DNA of 64,000 nucleotides from Limnobacter sp. MED105 (GTDB lineage: Bacteria > Pseudomonadota > Gammaproteobacteria > Burkholderiales > Burkholderiaceae_B): contig NZ_ABCT01000004.1 in assembly GCF_000170915.1 (NCBI RefSeq), positions 1 to 64,000 on the forward strand. Reading direction: 5' to 3'. The notes below the pieces were generated by a model. That model was not told where the DNA came from. It worked only from the letters and a program-made list of their open reading frames with translations, and made no database searches. Position 1 is the first letter of the stretch. Each line of letters starts with the position of its first letter. Of this stretch, positions 1-10,053 are shown one piece after another. Made by a program: the position numbers and the translations under genes.

Positions 1-80
1 TGAACATGTTCCCGCACACTGCGCATGTGGAATCGATTGCGGTGTTTGAGCGGGTTGAATACAGCGAATATTGCGGATAA
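1..80 (+). CDS. rlmD: 23S rRNA (uracil-5-)-methyltransferase RlmD/RumA, 3' end only
   Basis: Partial gene cut by the window start. The frame beginning at base 3 reads about 25 residues to a TAA at 78-80, including NMFPHTAHVESIAVFER. This matches the characteristic C-terminus of RumA/RlmD (MFPHTxHxE...), the SAM-dependent enzyme that makes m5U1939 in 23S rRNA. The catalytic and iron-sulfur parts lie upstream of the window. It converges on the BI-1 gene, and an intrinsic terminator follows 37 bases after the stop. Identification rests on the C-terminal motif only. Confidence 0.75.
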   Translation, partial: NMFPHTAHVESIAVFERVEYSEYCG

Positions 81-116
81 AAAGCCAAGCGATCACTGGC
101 TGGAAGCACAAATAAC

Positions 117-142
117 AAACGGGGCCGTTGCGGCCCCGTTTT
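117..142 (+). terminator. Intrinsic terminator after rlmD
   Basis: Perfect inverted repeat AAACGGGGCC / GGCCCCGTTT around a five-base loop (GTTGC), followed by further T residues. Because an A run precedes the stem, it could also act on the opposite strand for the convergent BI-1 gene, although that gene stops about 170 bases away. Confidence 0.85.
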
Positions 143-313
143 CGTTGGTGCGTTTGCCTCACCAACTCGGCGGTCAGTATAGATACCGACCAACTGAGAC
201 TTCATATTGCGCTTCTGAAACCGACTTTGCAACAACTTTCGATGTTGCAAAGTGTCAAAAAAGTACTTTTAAATCAGTTACTTTCAGGTAACTTGAAGTC
301 TGTTGGCCCGTTT

Positions 314-1018
314 TTACTCGCGGCTGCCACCAGCAAACACCATGAGCAGTTGCAGCAAATTCACGAACAAATTGTACAAACTCAGGTAAATGCTCAGGGC
401 GGCAGAAATATAGTTTGTTTCACCACCGCGCATCACGCGCTGCAGGTCGTACAAAATAAACAGCGAGAACAAGCCTACACAAATGGTAGAAATGGTCAGC
501 GACAAGGCTGGCATTTGCAGGAAGATGTTGGCTACAGAAGCCACAATCACCATGACCAGACCAATCAGCAGGCCTTTGCCCATATTGGTGAAGTCGCGCT
601 TGGTCACCGCTGCGTAGCTGGCCAGACCAAAGAAAATACCCGCTGTACCCAACGCAGCCATCATGATGATGGAGCCACCGTTGGACAGGCTAAGTGCAAC
701 CGACAATATGCCGGAGAGCATCAAACCCATGAAGAATGTGAAGCCGAGCATCAAGACCACACCAAATGAGTTGTTGCGGTTACGTTGAATACCCCAGATG
801 AAGCCGAACATGGCCGCAAGCATCACGACGAACGACAGGATCGGGCTGCCAGCGAATAGACGGAAGAAGCCGAATTGAATGCCCGCAAACGCGCCCAAGG
901 CTGTTGGCACCATGGAAAGGGCCAGCAAGAAATAGGTGTTTCGCAGAACGCGGTTGGTTTCTACGGTAGATACACCACCGGCTGTTCGGCCAAATTGTGC
1001 AGTTCTGAAGTCAGACAT
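314..1018 (-). CDS. Bax inhibitor-1 / YccA family membrane protein
   Basis: A 234-residue integral membrane protein. After a short hydrophilic N-terminus (MSDFRTAQFGRTAGG) come about seven hydrophobic segments, beginning near residue 28 and running almost to the C-terminus, the layout of the BI-1/YccA (UPF0005) family. The bacterial YccA member is an inner-membrane protein that interacts with and can modulate FtsH; other members behave as calcium leak channels. The exact role here is not shown by the sequence. The start is well supported: AAGGAGCGAGTACAC precedes the ATG. It is divergent from ndk and probably monocistronic. Confidence 0.85.
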   Translation of the reverse strand: MSDFRTAQFGRTAGGVSTVETNRVLRNTYFLLALSMVPTALGAFAGIQFGFFRLFAGSPILSFVVMLAAMFGFIWGIQRNRNNSFGVVLMLGFTFFMGLMLSGILSVALSLSNGGSIIMMAALGTAGIFFGLASYAAVTKRDFTNMGKGLLIGLVMVIVASVANIFLQMPALSLTISTICVGLFSLFILYDLQRVMRGGETNYISAALSIYLSLYNLFVNLLQLLMVFAGGSRE

Positions 1019-1059
1019 GTGTACTCGCTCCTTTGTAAAACGCGAATTTGTATGGATTT

Positions 1060-1088
1060 AGAGTAATGGTAATGGCGAAAAGTTTCAA
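1060..1088 (-). promoter_or_regulatory. Possible sigma-70 promoter for the BI-1 gene
   Basis: Minus strand TTGAAA (1088-1083), a 17-base spacer and TACTCT (1065-1060), about 42 bases before the start codon. The -35 is good (5 of 6) and the -10 is poor (3 of 6), so this is tentative. Confidence 0.35.
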
Positions 1089-1113
1089 TTCAAGACGTGG
1101 GTCAGCCCCGTGA

Positions 1114-1142
1114 TTGGGTTTTTTACATAAACCAGCTATAAT
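1114..1142 (+). promoter_or_regulatory. Sigma-70 promoter of ndk
   Basis: TTGGGT at 1114-1119, a 17-base spacer and a perfect TATAAT at 1137-1142. Transcription would start near 1149, leaving a leader of about 40 bases before ndk. Confidence 0.65.
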
Positions 1143-1190
1143 CGCGGGTTAATTTTCATGCTTTTCTAATCTTTTCGGAGTGGTTACACC

Positions 1191-1616
1191 ATGGCAATCG
1201 AGCGCACCCTGTCCATCATCAAGCCTGATGCTGTTGCAAAAAACGTTATTGGTCAAATTTACAGCCGCTTTGAAGCCGCTGGCCTGAAGGTTGTTGCTGC
1301 ACGCATGGCACACCTGTCACGCGCTGAAGCTGAAGGTTTCTACGCTGTGCACAAGGCACGTCCATTCTTCAAGGACCTGGTTGAATTCATGATCTCCGGT
1401 CCAGTAATGATTCAAGCCCTGGAAGGCGAGAATGCAATTGCCAAGAACCGCGAACTGATGGGCGCAACAAACCCCAAGGAAGCCGCTGCCGGTACAATTC
1501 GCGCCGACTTCGCAGACAGCATTGACGCCAACGCTGTTCACGGCTCCGATGCACCAGAAACCGCTGCGAACGAAATCGCTTATTTCTTCCCAGCGTCACA
1601 AGTATTTTCACGCTAA
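1191..1616 (+). CDS. ndk: Nucleoside diphosphate kinase
   Basis: 141 residues, the standard length of bacterial Ndk. It transfers the gamma phosphate from ATP to NDPs through a phosphohistidine, balancing (d)NTP pools in the cytoplasm. The N-terminus ([12 protein letters not shown]) is typical, and the catalytic His117 lies in the signature [12 protein letters not shown]. It has its own consensus promoter upstream and a hairpin terminator downstream, so it may be transcribed separately from rlmN, although both lie in the same direction in the usual betaproteobacterial order ndk-rlmN. Confidence 0.97.
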   Translation: MAIERTLSIIKPDAVAKNVIGQIYSRFEAAGLKVVAARMAHLSRAEAEGFYAVHKARPFFKDLVEFMISGPVMIQALEGENAIAKNRELMGATNPKEAAAGTIRADFADSIDANAVHGSDAPETAANEIAYFFPASQVFSR

Positions 1617-1639
1617 TCTAGTTCGATTGCGTTGAATTC

Positions 1640-1668
1640 CGGGGGCGCACGTGCGTCCCCGTTTGTTT
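1640..1668 (+). terminator. Intrinsic terminator between ndk and rlmN
   Basis: The stem CGGGGGCGCA...TGCGTCCCCG at 1640-1661 (one G-T wobble, GC-rich) is followed by TTTGTTTT. It lies directly before the rlmN Shine-Dalgarno sequence (AAAGGA), so it may act as a partial terminator that sets the ndk:rlmN ratio. Confidence 0.7.
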
Positions 1669-1682
1669 TGAAAGGACACACC

Positions 1683-2822
1683 ATGAGTGCACAACTCGAC
1701 AATTTGCTGGACTACTCGGTGCCCGAGTTGATTCAGTGGTGTGGCAATTTGGGTGAAAAGCCGTTCAGGGCCAAGCAGCTGGCCAAATGGATACACCAGT
1801 CAGGCATGGACAATTTTGACTCCATGACCGACCTTGCGAAGTCATTTCGCCAGAATTTGAACAGCCGTGCCTGCATCAAGGCCCCTAGCATCATTTCCGA
1901 CAATGTCTCCAAAGACGGCACACGCAAGTGGCTCTTTGATGTGGGTAACGGCGATGCTGTCGAAACGGTATTTATTCCCGAAGAGCGCCGTGGAACCCTC
2001 TGTGTCAGTTCGCAGGCAGGCTGCGCCGTGAATTGCCGTTTCTGCTCCACAGGCAAGCAAGGTTTTTCCCGCAATTTAAGCACCGCCGAGATTGTGGCCC
2101 AGTTGTGGAAGGCCAATGTCTTACTGCGTGAAGCGGGTGACCGGGTTTACGCTCAAGAGCGCCCGGTTACGAACGTTGTCATGATGGGCATGGGCGAACC
2201 ACTGTTGAACTACGATGCCCTGGTGCCTGCCTTGCAATTGATGCTGGATGACACGGCTTATGGTCTGTCTCGCCGAAGGGTTACTGTGTCCACTTCAGGT
2301 GTTGTGCCGTTTATGGACAGGCTCTCACAAGACTGCCCCGTGGCTTTGGCTGTGTCGCTGCACGCCCCCAATGACGCGCTTCGTGACCATCTGGTGCCAT
2401 TGAACAAAAAGTATCCCCTGCGGGAATTGCTGGACGCTTGTTTGCGTTACCTGAAATTTGCACCCCGTGATTTCATCACTTTTGAGTATGTGATGCTCGA
2501 TGGTGTGAACGACAAGCCCGAGCATGCTCAGCAATTGCTTGAAATCGCAAAAATTGTGCCTTGTAAATTCAATCTGATCCCCTTCAACCCCTTCCCGGAA
2601 TCGGGTTTGCTCAAGTCAACCAGCCCTGCGATCAAAACGTTTGTAGACATACTGGGCGGAGCAGGGGTTGTGACCACCGTTCGCAAAACTCGGGGCGACG
2701 ACATCGATGCGGCCTGTGGGCAACTGGCCGGTGAGGTTCGGGACCGAACGAAAGTCAAGGAGCGGCTGGTGAGCACCGTGTCTCTGGAAGAACTGAGGGG
2801 TTCCTCCAAACGCAGGGACTAG
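1683..2822 (+). CDS. rlmN: Dual-specificity 23S rRNA A2503 / tRNA A37 C2-methyltransferase
   Basis: 379-residue radical SAM enzyme making 2-methyladenosine at 23S A2503 and at A37 of some tRNAs. Cys114, Cys118 and Cys121 form the CxxxCxxC cluster motif (CAVNCRFC), and Cys345 near the end (AACGQLAGE) is the probable methyl-carrying cysteine. [11 protein letters not shown] and [12 protein letters not shown] are family signatures. The ATG at 1683 was chosen because AAAGGACACACC precedes it and [12 protein letters not shown] is a plausible N-terminus; the open frame extends 17 codons further upstream but overlaps the terminator hairpin. Confidence 0.96.
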   Translation: MSAQLDNLLDYSVPELIQWCGNLGEKPFRAKQLAKWIHQSGMDNFDSMTDLAKSFRQNLNSRACIKAPSIISDNVSKDGTRKWLFDVGNGDAVETVFIPEERRGTLCVSSQAGCAVNCRFCSTGKQGFSRNLSTAEIVAQLWKANVLLREAGDRVYAQERPVTNVVMMGMGEPLLNYDALVPALQLMLDDTAYGLSRRRVTVSTSGVVPFMDRLSQDCPVALAVSLHAPNDALRDHLVPLNKKYPLRELLDACLRYLKFAPRDFITFEYVMLDGVNDKPEHAQQLLEIAKIVPCKFNLIPFNPFPESGLLKSTSPAIKTFVDILGGAGVVTTVRKTRGDDIDAACGQLAGEVRDRTKVKERLVSTVSLEELRGSSKRRD

Positions 2823-2982
2823 GGAAACACCCCGCATGCTTTGTCATACAATGAATGCATGATGTGGTGTGTTGTAGAAGTCTGAGTGTATTAATTGAAC
2901 TATAAAAACTATATTTTGATCGCCGAACTTGTGGCGCTTTCTCAAAAAACTCCTCAACACATTGAATTTTCATAGAAATCGC

Positions 2983-3012
2983 TTGAATCTACCGGCTTGC
3001 TTCGATTATGCT
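2983..3012 (+). promoter_or_regulatory. Possible promoter for the rodZ-like gene
   Basis: TTGAAT at 2983-2988, an 18-base spacer and TATGCT at 3007-3012, in the 265-base gap after rlmN. No other feature was seen in that gap. It is a moderate match only. Confidence 0.35.
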
Positions 3013-3087
3013 GCACAGGTGGTGGCGGTAAAGAACTACAATTACTAATCGGGGCCATTTGTGCCTGCCGACGCTTGGAAAGACCAA

Positions 3088-4191
3088 ATGAATGAAAATC
3101 GTGCCATGAGCAAAACTGAATCATCAGATGCCAGTGCAGGTCAGGATGTAAAACTGGAGCAAAACAACAGCTCTGTTGCAGAAAAGCACCCCAATTTGAC
3201 GCTGCTCGAGTCGGGTCAAAACCCAGGCGAAATTTTGCGTGTCGCCCGTGAAAAAGCAGGTTATTCCCTCAGCGACATCAGCGCTCAAACCAAAATCAAC
3301 GAACGCCAGCTTGAAGCCATTGAAAGTGGCGATGTTGGGCGCCTGCCGCCTGAGACATTTGCCAAGGCTTTCATTAAAAGTTATTGCAAAGCCCTGAAGA
3401 TGGATCCGGCACCAGTCATCATGTCCTTCGGGTTTTCCGAGGCCAGCGCGCAAGTCAAAGCCGCACGGTCTGGGCAGGCAGACAGTGGTCGCCCTGAGCC
3501 GCTCGAGCCAAAAATGCCCAACAGCTCCAAGCGCTTGTCCACCCTGAATTTTGATCGTAAAACCGGCAAAAAATCATTGAGCTATGGCATTGTGCTGGCA
3601 GCCGTGGTGGTCATGGCTGTGTTTTACATTCCAGTGTTTATGTCAGGTCAAGAGGCCGAAGTTGTTGATGCGGAAGTGATCGAGCCCAACGAGGCGCCCG
3701 TATCCACGGCACCAGGTGCAGAGAGTGCAGTGCCAGCGGATGGTTCTTTGCCTCTAAGCCTCGATCCGCCAGCTGCTGCCGGCGATACTTCTGTTTTTCC
3801 AGCGCTTCAGCAACCTGTCACGCCTGAAGGTGAATCTGCGCCATCAGCCGCTATTGCACCAAGCTCCTCAGCAGTGGTCGGAAGCACTGCAACCCCGCCT
3901 CTTGCCGAAACAACAGCGCCTGCTGCGGCGGCAGCTTCCGCGGCCAGTGGCGGTGAAGGCTTGTTGCGATTTAACTTTCAGGAGCAATCCTGGGTGACCG
4001 TTCGCGATGCAAATGACAAGGTATTGATTTCCCAGCTTAACGACGGCGGCAGCAATCTTGAAGTAAAGGGCCAAGCGCCGTTCAAGCTGATTGTTGGCAA
4101 CGCCAAGGCAGTGAGTGTATCCAGCAATGGAAAACCTGTTGACCTGACTTCATCCATTCGCGGGGAAGTGGCCCGAATCACTGTTCAGTAA
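3088..4191 (+). CDS. rodZ: RodZ-like cytoskeletal/cell-shape protein (HTH_25 plus DUF4115)
   Basis: About 367 residues. The architecture is that of RodZ: an N-terminal Xre-type helix-turn-helix (GEILRVAREKAGYSLSDIS... to about residue 105), one transmembrane helix near residues 165-188 (YGIVLAAVVVMAVFYIPVF), a long Ala/Pro/Ser-rich periplasmic linker, and a C-terminal beta-rich DUF4115 domain (RFNFQEQSWVTVRDANDKVL...). RodZ links MreB filaments to the wall elongation machinery. The start is uncertain: ATG 3088 has GGAAAGA close upstream, a GTG at 3061 adds nine residues, and an ATG at 3106 removes six. In many relatives pilF sits between rlmN and this gene; it is missing here. Confidence 0.85.
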   Translation: MNENRAMSKTESSDASAGQDVKLEQNNSSVAEKHPNLTLLESGQNPGEILRVAREKAGYSLSDISAQTKINERQLEAIESGDVGRLPPETFAKAFIKSYCKALKMDPAPVIMSFGFSEASAQVKAARSGQADSGRPEPLEPKMPNSSKRLSTLNFDRKTGKKSLSYGIVLAAVVVMAVFYIPVFMSGQEAEVVDAEVIEPNEAPVSTAPGAESAVPADGSLPLSLDPPAAAGDTSVFPALQQPVTPEGESAPSAAIAPSSSAVVGSTATPPLAETTAPAAAAASAASGGEGLLRFNFQEQSWVTVRDANDKVLISQLNDGGSNLEVKGQAPFKLIVGNAKAVSVSSNGKPVDLTSSIRGEVARITVQ

Positions 4192-4200
4192 AATCTGTCA

Positions 4201-4226
4201 GGGGGCTTTATATAGCCCCCGCTTTT
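4201..4226 (+). terminator. Intrinsic terminator between rodZ and ispG
   Basis: The perfect seven-base stem GGGGGCT (4201-4207) / AGCCCCC (4214-4220) with a six-base loop is followed by GCTTTT. It sits ten bases after the rodZ stop and 33 bases before ispG, so it could separate the two or attenuate read-through. Confidence 0.75.
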
Positions 4227-4258
4227 AAGCAACCCGTCTATCTCGCCAGAAGTTCATC

Positions 4259-5506
4259 GTGATTCCAAATACACCCCTGAATCGTCGCAAAACGCACCAA
4301 GTGGATGTGCGCTGGAAAGAACATGTCGTATCAATCGGGGGTGGTGCGCCTGTGCTGGTGCAGTCCATGACCAATACCGACACGGCAGATGCGCTAAACA
4401 CCGCCTTGCAAATCAAGGCGCTGTACCTAGCGGGCAGCGAGATGGTTCGAATCACAGTGAACAACGACGCCTCTGCAGAGGCTGTGCCTTATATTCGTGA
4501 CCAACTGGACAAAATGAGGATCCCCGTACCACTGGTCGGTGACTTTCATTACAACGGACATTTGTTGCTTCAAAAATACCCGGACTGCGCGAAGGCCTTG
4601 TCCAAGTACCGAATCAACCCTGGCAATGTGGGCTCGTCCCGCTCGCGTGATGACAACTTCGCCGCCATGATTTCAATTGCCGCTGAACACGACAAGCCTG
4701 TGCGTATTGGCGTGAACTGGGGCAGCCTGGATCAAAACCTGCTCGCGCGCATGATGGATGAAAACGGCAAAAAAGCCGACCCACTGCCCGCGCAGCAACT
4801 GATGTATCAGGCGCTAATCGAGTCTGCTGTCAGCAGCGCGCACAAGGCGGTCGAGCTTGGTTTGCCAGCCGATAAAATTGTGTTGTCTTGCAAGGTAAGC
4901 CAGGTTCAGGATTTGATCGCGGTGTACCGCGAACTGGCCGGCCGAAGCGAGTTTCCTCTTCATCTTGGCTTGACCGAAGCCGGCATGGGTACCAAAGGCA
5001 TTGTGGCCTCCACCGCTGCGTTGTCTGTGCTACTGCAGGAAGGCATTGGTGACACCATTCGAGTGTCCTTGACACCCGAGCCCAACGGCGACCGCTGCAA
5101 GGAAGTGCTGGTTGGTCAGGAAATATTGCAGTCTCTCGGCCTGCGTGCCTTCACGCCGCAGGTGATTGCCTGCCCAGGTTGTGGTCGCACCACCAGCACC
5201 GTGTTCCAGGAATTGGCGGATCAAATTCAAACCTACCTGCGTGATCAGATGCCGATCTGGAAAAACCAGTACGTGGGTGTTGAGGAAATGAAAGTAGCCG
5301 TGATGGGTTGCGTGGTCAATGGCCCGGGTGAAAGCAAACATGCCGACATTGGTATTTCATTGCCAGGCACTGGTGAGGCACCGTCGGCCCCTGTGTTTTT
5401 GGACGGCAAGCGCACAGTGACACTGAAAGGCGAGAACATCGCCCAGGAATTTCAGGCGATTGTGCAGCGTTATGTTGAGCAAAGGTACGCTGGCGGCAAC
5501 AAGTAG
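4259..5506 (+). CDS. ispG: 4-hydroxy-3-methylbut-2-en-1-yl diphosphate synthase
   Basis: 415 residues. IspG (GcpE) converts MEcPP to HMBPP in the non-mevalonate isoprenoid pathway using a [4Fe-4S] cluster. The N-terminal TIM-barrel half contains [11 protein letters not shown]; the C-terminal half has the cluster cysteines in ACPGCGRTT and GCVVNGPGE. The likely start is GTG 4259, with no strong Shine-Dalgarno; TTG or GTG starts are common in this window. It begins the conserved run ispG-hisS-yfgM-bamB-der. Confidence 0.96.
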   Translation: MIPNTPLNRRKTHQVDVRWKEHVVSIGGGAPVLVQSMTNTDTADALNTALQIKALYLAGSEMVRITVNNDASAEAVPYIRDQLDKMRIPVPLVGDFHYNGHLLLQKYPDCAKALSKYRINPGNVGSSRSRDDNFAAMISIAAEHDKPVRIGVNWGSLDQNLLARMMDENGKKADPLPAQQLMYQALIESAVSSAHKAVELGLPADKIVLSCKVSQVQDLIAVYRELAGRSEFPLHLGLTEAGMGTKGIVASTAALSVLLQEGIGDTIRVSLTPEPNGDRCKEVLVGQEILQSLGLRAFTPQVIACPGCGRTTSTVFQELADQIQTYLRDQMPIWKNQYVGVEEMKVAVMGCVVNGPGESKHADIGISLPGTGEAPSAPVFLDGKRTVTLKGENIAQEFQAIVQRYVEQRYAGGNK

Positions 5507-5556
5507 CCCAAGAATAGGCGACAATACCGGGTTGAGAAATTAAGTTGAATGCGTCA

Positions 5557-6882
5557 ATGAGTCATCCTGAGTCGCCGGAACAATCCAAAGCCAAGAAGCA
5601 AACCCGACTTCAATCCGTCAAGGGAATGAACGATGTGTTGCCTGTAGAGGGCATCCATTGGGAAAACCTCGAGGTGATGTTGCGCGAGTGGTTGACTTCC
5701 TATGGTTACCGCCTGATTAAAACCCCTGTACTGGAACCCACATCGCTGTTTCGTCGAGGCATTGGTGAAGTCACCGACATCGTCGAGAAAGAGATGTTCA
5801 GTTTTGTGGATCGTTTGAATGGCGACGAACTCACCCTGCGGCCGGAATTCACAGCGGGTATTGCACGCGCAACCATCCAGCACAACTTGACCTATGCAGC
5901 ACCTCAGCGTGTTTATTCCATGGGGCCTGTGTTCCGCCATGAGCGCCCCCAGCGCGGGCGTTACAGGCAGTTTCACCAGCTTGATGTTGAAGCATTGGGT
6001 TTTGCGGGGCCCGACATCGACGCTGAATTGATCGTGATGCTGTCGCGTCTTTGGCGTGAAATGGGCCTTGAAGATGTACGCCTTGAAATTAACTGCTTGG
6101 GCGAAGCGCCAGAACGCCTGGCGCACCGACAAGCCTTGATTACGTATTTTGAAGCGAATGCTGAGCTGCTGGACGAAGACGCCAAGCGCCGCTTGCACAG
6201 CAACCCCTTGCGGATTCTGGATACGAAGAACCCCACCATGCAAGACATGGTCAATGGCGCACCACGTTTGTCAGAATTTTTGGGTGAGCAATCACTGGCC
6301 CATTATCAAGGTGTAAAGCGCCTGCTCGACGATGCGGGTGTGCGTTACATTGAAAACCCGCGCCTGGTTCGCGGCCTTGATTACTACAACCTGACCGTAT
6401 TCGAGTGGATTACTGATGCCCTGGGCACGCAGGGCACCATTTGTGGCGGTGGCCGTTACGATGGTTTGATCGAGGTTCTGGGTGGAAAGCCGACACCGGC
6501 CATCGGATTTGCAATTGGCCTGGAACGTTTGCTCGAGTTGTACCTCGAAGTGAATCAACCTGATGACACTGCTGATCTGGATGTCTATGTGGTCCACCAA
6601 GGCGAAGGAACAGCACGGCGCGCATTTACACTGGCTGAAGAGCTTCGGGATGCAGGGTTTGCTGTTGTACTTCACGCTGGTGGTGGTGGTTTTAAAAGCC
6701 AAATGAAACGCGCAGATGTCAGCGGTGCGGCTGTGGCGGTTATTCTGGGTGAAAACGAATTGAATGCGGGCACTGCGGCAGTCAAATTGTTGCGCGGTGA
6801 AAGCAAGCAGGAAGAATTCAAACAAGAGGGATTGGCCGAAGCCATTTTCGGTCTGCTTTACGGAGAAGGAGAGGAGTCTTGA
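5557..6882 (+). CDS. hisS: Histidyl-tRNA synthetase
   Basis: About 441 residues, class II synthetase charging tRNA-His. Visible landmarks are KGMNDVLP at the start of the core, [10 protein letters not shown] (motif 2 region), [15 protein letters not shown] (histidine-A motif), GGGRYDGL and GFAIGLERL (motif 3), then an anticodon-binding domain ([14 protein letters not shown] onward). About 20 residues precede the conserved core. The ATG at 5557 is chosen, and a TTG at 5545 is also possible. The stop overlaps the yfgM start by four bases (TTGA). Confidence 0.96.
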   Translation: MSHPESPEQSKAKKQTRLQSVKGMNDVLPVEGIHWENLEVMLREWLTSYGYRLIKTPVLEPTSLFRRGIGEVTDIVEKEMFSFVDRLNGDELTLRPEFTAGIARATIQHNLTYAAPQRVYSMGPVFRHERPQRGRYRQFHQLDVEALGFAGPDIDAELIVMLSRLWREMGLEDVRLEINCLGEAPERLAHRQALITYFEANAELLDEDAKRRLHSNPLRILDTKNPTMQDMVNGAPRLSEFLGEQSLAHYQGVKRLLDDAGVRYIENPRLVRGLDYYNLTVFEWITDALGTQGTICGGGRYDGLIEVLGGKPTPAIGFAIGLERLLELYLEVNQPDDTADLDVYVVHQGEGTARRAFTLAEELRDAGFAVVLHAGGGGFKSQMKRADVSGAAVAVILGENELNAGTAAVKLLRGESKQEEFKQEGLAEAIFGLLYGEGEES

Positions 6883-7523
6883 GTCGATACAGCCTTGAAG
6901 AACAAGAACAACTGGCCAGTTTGAAGGCATTCTGGTCCAAATACGGCAGTTTTATTTTGACCGTGTTGATTCTTGTGTTCGGTGCCTTTGCCTTGAACAA
7001 CGGTTGGAAATGGTGGCAGGCACGCCAGTCCACAGAAGCGGTAGTGGTCTATGAACGCTTGGAGGCGGCTAGTCGCGAGGGAAATATCGAACTGGTAGGT
7101 GAAATCCAGAAGACCTTGTTCGAGGAGCATGCTGGTTCACCTTATGCGCAGCGTGGGGCCTTGATTGCGGCCAAAGCCTTTTTCGATGAAGGCAAGCTCG
7201 ACGAGGCGAAGGCATCTTTAAAGTGGGCTTCTGAAGAAGCAAAGCTGGATGAATATGTTGCGACTGCTCGTTTGATGTTGGCAGGCATTCTGATCGAGCA
7301 ATCCGAGTTCGATGCGGCCAAAGCTGCCTTGAGTGAAGACTATCCGGGATTTGAAGGCCTGTTTCACGACCGTTTGGGTGATTTGGCTTTGGCTCAGAAG
7401 GATGTAGCTACTGCGCGCAAAGAGTATGAGCTGGCGCTTGGTACCATTCAATCCGACAGTCCGTGGAAGCAGGTCATTGAGCGCAAAATCAGCGCCTTGC
7501 CCAAACTGGAGGCCAAACAATGA
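6879..7523 (+). CDS. yfgM: YfgM-like TPR membrane protein
   Basis: 214 residues. It has a short cytoplasmic N-terminus ([19 protein letters not shown]), one transmembrane helix at about residues 23-45, then a periplasmic helical, TPR-like region. This is the YfgM family (DUF2133), an ancillary SecYEG/PpiD-associated factor in E. coli. The TTG start at 6879 overlaps the hisS stop and follows a strong purine-rich Shine-Dalgarno (GGAGAAGGAGAGGAG), showing translational coupling. The position directly before bamB is conserved in proteobacteria. Confidence 0.88.
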   Translation: MSRYSLEEQEQLASLKAFWSKYGSFILTVLILVFGAFALNNGWKWWQARQSTEAVVVYERLEAASREGNIELVGEIQKTLFEEHAGSPYAQRGALIAAKAFFDEGKLDEAKASLKWASEEAKLDEYVATARLMLAGILIEQSEFDAAKAALSEDYPGFEGLFHDRLGDLALAQKDVATARKEYELALGTIQSDSPWKQVIERKISALPKLEAKQ

Positions 7524-8698
7524 GAGATCCAATGAAGCACATTCTTAAAATTTCATCTCTTGTTGCTACTTTGGCCTTGCTGGGTGGTTGCGCTGCCATC
7601 AGCTCAACCATGAGCAGCCTGAATCCTTTTGGCAGCAGTGCTGTAAAGCCCGCGGAATTGCAGCCTTTTACGCCCCAGCTGAAAGTTGCCAATACCTGGT
7701 CTGTGGACGTGGGCGACTCTGAGCAAGGCAGCTTCACGCCTGTTTTACTCGACTCCACCGTGTATGCCGCTTCGCAAGAGGGTCAGTTGGTGGCTATTGA
7801 CCGGGCCACAGGTAAAACAAAATGGAAAGTAAAAGTGGGCACCGAGCTGAAAGTCGGTGTGGCCGCAACGCTTGACACCATTGCCGTGATCGACGTAAAC
7901 AACAATCTGCTTGCGTTTGATGCCAATGGCAAACAAAAATGGCAAACCGGTGTGGGCGCCGATGTAAGTAGCGTGCCGGTGGGTGCTGCGGGCACCATTC
8001 TGGTCCGCGGCATCGATTTCTCGGTGATCGCTTATTCGGCATCGAATGGAGCACAGCGCTGGAAGTACACGCGACAGTTACCTCCGCTGACTTTGCGTGT
8101 CAATACGCCGGTAGATGTCAACAATGCGCGGGTTTACGCCGGTTTCCCAGGTGGTCGCTTGGTGGCACTTGACCTGAGCGCGGGCACCGTTGTTTGGGAA
8201 GGTACCTTGGCAACGCCCAGCGGAACCACTGAAATTGAGCGCATTACCGACGTAACCGGCACACCGATATACAACTTCCGTGAAGTGTGTGCAGCTGCTT
8301 TTCAAGGCAAGGTTGGTTGTCTGGACTCAGTCAGTGCACGTCCAATCTGGACCACCGATTTTTCTGCACCCAGTGGCGCCTCGGTCGACGACCGCTACAT
8401 GATTGCTCCCAATGAACTGGGTGATCTGTTCGCGTTTTCCCGCAGCGGCGGCAAGCAGGTTTGGAAAATTGAGAACTTCCAGCGTCGTCAACCAACCACA
8501 CCGACCGTAATTGGTCGCGCTGTGGCCGTGGGTGACTACGAAGGCTATGTTCATTTCATTGATCGAGACACCGGCAAAACCATTGCGCGAACAAGAGTGG
8601 GTTCAACCACTTTTGCCAGCCAGCCTGTGCCTGCTGAAACCGATGCGCTGATCGTGCAATCGCGTGGCGGCAGTGTGGCCCTGATATCTGTCCAGTAA
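7520..8698 (+). CDS. bamB: Outer-membrane assembly lipoprotein BamB
   Basis: 392 residues. A lipoprotein signal peptide ends in the lipobox LLGGC with the lipidated Cys at residue 24. The rest is a PQQ-type eight-bladed beta-propeller, with repeated blades such as LVAIDRATGKTKWKVKVG, LLAFDANGKQKWQTGVG and LVALDLSAGTVVWEG. BamB is the scaffold lipoprotein of the BAM complex that inserts beta-barrel proteins. The start at 7520 overlaps the yfgM stop (ATGA) and follows GGAGG with a seven-base gap; an in-frame ATG at 7532 would also give a normal signal peptide. Confidence 0.95.
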   Translation: MRDPMKHILKISSLVATLALLGGCAAISSTMSSLNPFGSSAVKPAELQPFTPQLKVANTWSVDVGDSEQGSFTPVLLDSTVYAASQEGQLVAIDRATGKTKWKVKVGTELKVGVAATLDTIAVIDVNNNLLAFDANGKQKWQTGVGADVSSVPVGAAGTILVRGIDFSVIAYSASNGAQRWKYTRQLPPLTLRVNTPVDVNNARVYAGFPGGRLVALDLSAGTVVWEGTLATPSGTTEIERITDVTGTPIYNFREVCAAAFQGKVGCLDSVSARPIWTTDFSAPSGASVDDRYMIAPNELGDLFAFSRSGGKQVWKIENFQRRQPTTPTVIGRAVAVGDYEGYVHFIDRDTGKTIARTRVGSTTFASQPVPAETDALIVQSRGGSVALISVQ

Positions 8699-8706
8699 AG
8701 TAAAAC

Positions 8707-10032
8707 ATGAAACCTGTCATTGCCCTGGTTGGGCGCCCAAATGTGGGCAAGTCCACATTGTTCAATCGTTTGACCCGAACAAGAGACGCCCTGGTGGCCA
8801 ACCAGCCCGGCTTAACCCGTGATCGCCATTACGGTGTTGGCCGCATAGGCCCACGAGAATACTTGGTGGTAGACACCGGCGGGCTAGAGCCTGTGGCGAA
8901 AGATGGTATTTACGCGGAAATGGCCAAACAAAGCCGACAGGCGATTGTTGAGTCTGACCTGGTATTGTTTCTGGTGGATGGTCGCCAAGGTGTAACCCCT
9001 CATGATCACGTGATTGCAGCAGAACTGCGCAAAGCCAAACGTGAAGTGATTCTGGTGGTCAACAAAACCGAGGGCTATACGCACTCCATGGCAGCTGCTG
9101 ACTTCTTCGAGTTGGGTTTAGGCGAGCCAGAGACCATTTCCGCAAGCCACGGCGATGGCGTGCGCCAATTGATGGACATCGCCTGTGAAAAGCTGCCGGT
9201 TTTGCCTGAAGACGAAGCCGGTGGTAGGCGAATCAAGGTAGCCATTGCAGGCCGCCCGAACGTGGGTAAATCCACGATGGTGAACACCTTGCTGGGTGAA
9301 GAACGCGTAATCGCCTTCGACTTGCCTGGCACCACCCGGGACAGTATTTACATCGATTTCGAGCGCAATGACAAGCCGTATACCTTGATTGACACTGCTG
9401 GTTTGCGCAAGCGTGGCAAGGTGTTTGAGTCAGTCGAAAAGTTTTCGGTGATTAAAACACTGCAGGCGATTGAAGACGCCAATGTGGTGATTTTAATGCT
9501 GGATGCCCAGCAGGATATTTCCGATCAAGATGCTTCCATCGCTGGCTTCATTGTAGAAGCTGGGCGTTCGCTGGTCTTGGCTGTGAACAAGTGGGACAGT
9601 CTGGATGATTATCGCAAGGAACGAATCAAGGCTGAAGTAGGGCGCAAGCTCACCTTTCTGAATTATGCGAAGTTTCATTATGTGTCTGCCACCAAGCCGT
9701 TTGGTATTGCGGCCATGATGAAGTCAGTCGATGAAGCGCACGCAGCGGCTTTCGCCAAGTTGTCTACGCCTAAGCTGACTCGCCTGATTCAGGAATGCGT
9801 TGAACACCAACAACCCCCTCGCAAAGGCATTTTCCGCCCCAAGCTGCGTTATGCCCACCAGGGTGGTCAGAATCCGCCAATCGTGATTGTGCACGGCACT
9901 GCGCTGGATGCGATTCCAGACAACTACAAACGTTATCTGGAAACTCGAATTCGCGAACGTTTCAAGCTTGATGGCACGCCGCTTCGGGTGGAGTTCCGAA
10001 GCAACGTGAATCCGTTTGACAAGAAAGATTAA
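8707..10032 (+). CDS. der: Ribosome biogenesis GTPase Der (EngA)
   Basis: 441 residues with two tandem G domains and a C-terminal KH-like domain, the architecture unique to Der. P-loops read GRPNVGKS at about residues 8-15 and again at about 181-188. G3 motifs are DTGG and DTAG, and the second G4 is NKWD. The first G4 is NKTE, a variation on NKxD. Der is essential for 50S subunit maturation. It ends the ispG-to-der run; in many relatives hfq-hflX follow, but here a minus-strand DUF962 gene follows 21 bases later. Confidence 0.97.
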   Translation: MKPVIALVGRPNVGKSTLFNRLTRTRDALVANQPGLTRDRHYGVGRIGPREYLVVDTGGLEPVAKDGIYAEMAKQSRQAIVESDLVLFLVDGRQGVTPHDHVIAAELRKAKREVILVVNKTEGYTHSMAAADFFELGLGEPETISASHGDGVRQLMDIACEKLPVLPEDEAGGRRIKVAIAGRPNVGKSTMVNTLLGEERVIAFDLPGTTRDSIYIDFERNDKPYTLIDTAGLRKRGKVFESVEKFSVIKTLQAIEDANVVILMLDAQQDISDQDASIAGFIVEAGRSLVLAVNKWDSLDDYRKERIKAEVGRKLTFLNYAKFHYVSATKPFGIAAMMKSVDEAHAAAFAKLSTPKLTRLIQECVEHQQPPRKGIFRPKLRYAHQGGQNPPIVIVHGTALDAIPDNYKRYLETRIRERFKLDGTPLRVEFRSNVNPFDKKD

Positions 10033-10053
10033 CGCAAAAAATTAACGCGAGAA

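Noticed and set aside
5554-6243. Minus-strand open frame (229 codons) opposite hisS.
   Set aside because: Shadow of hisS, with no recognisable motif.
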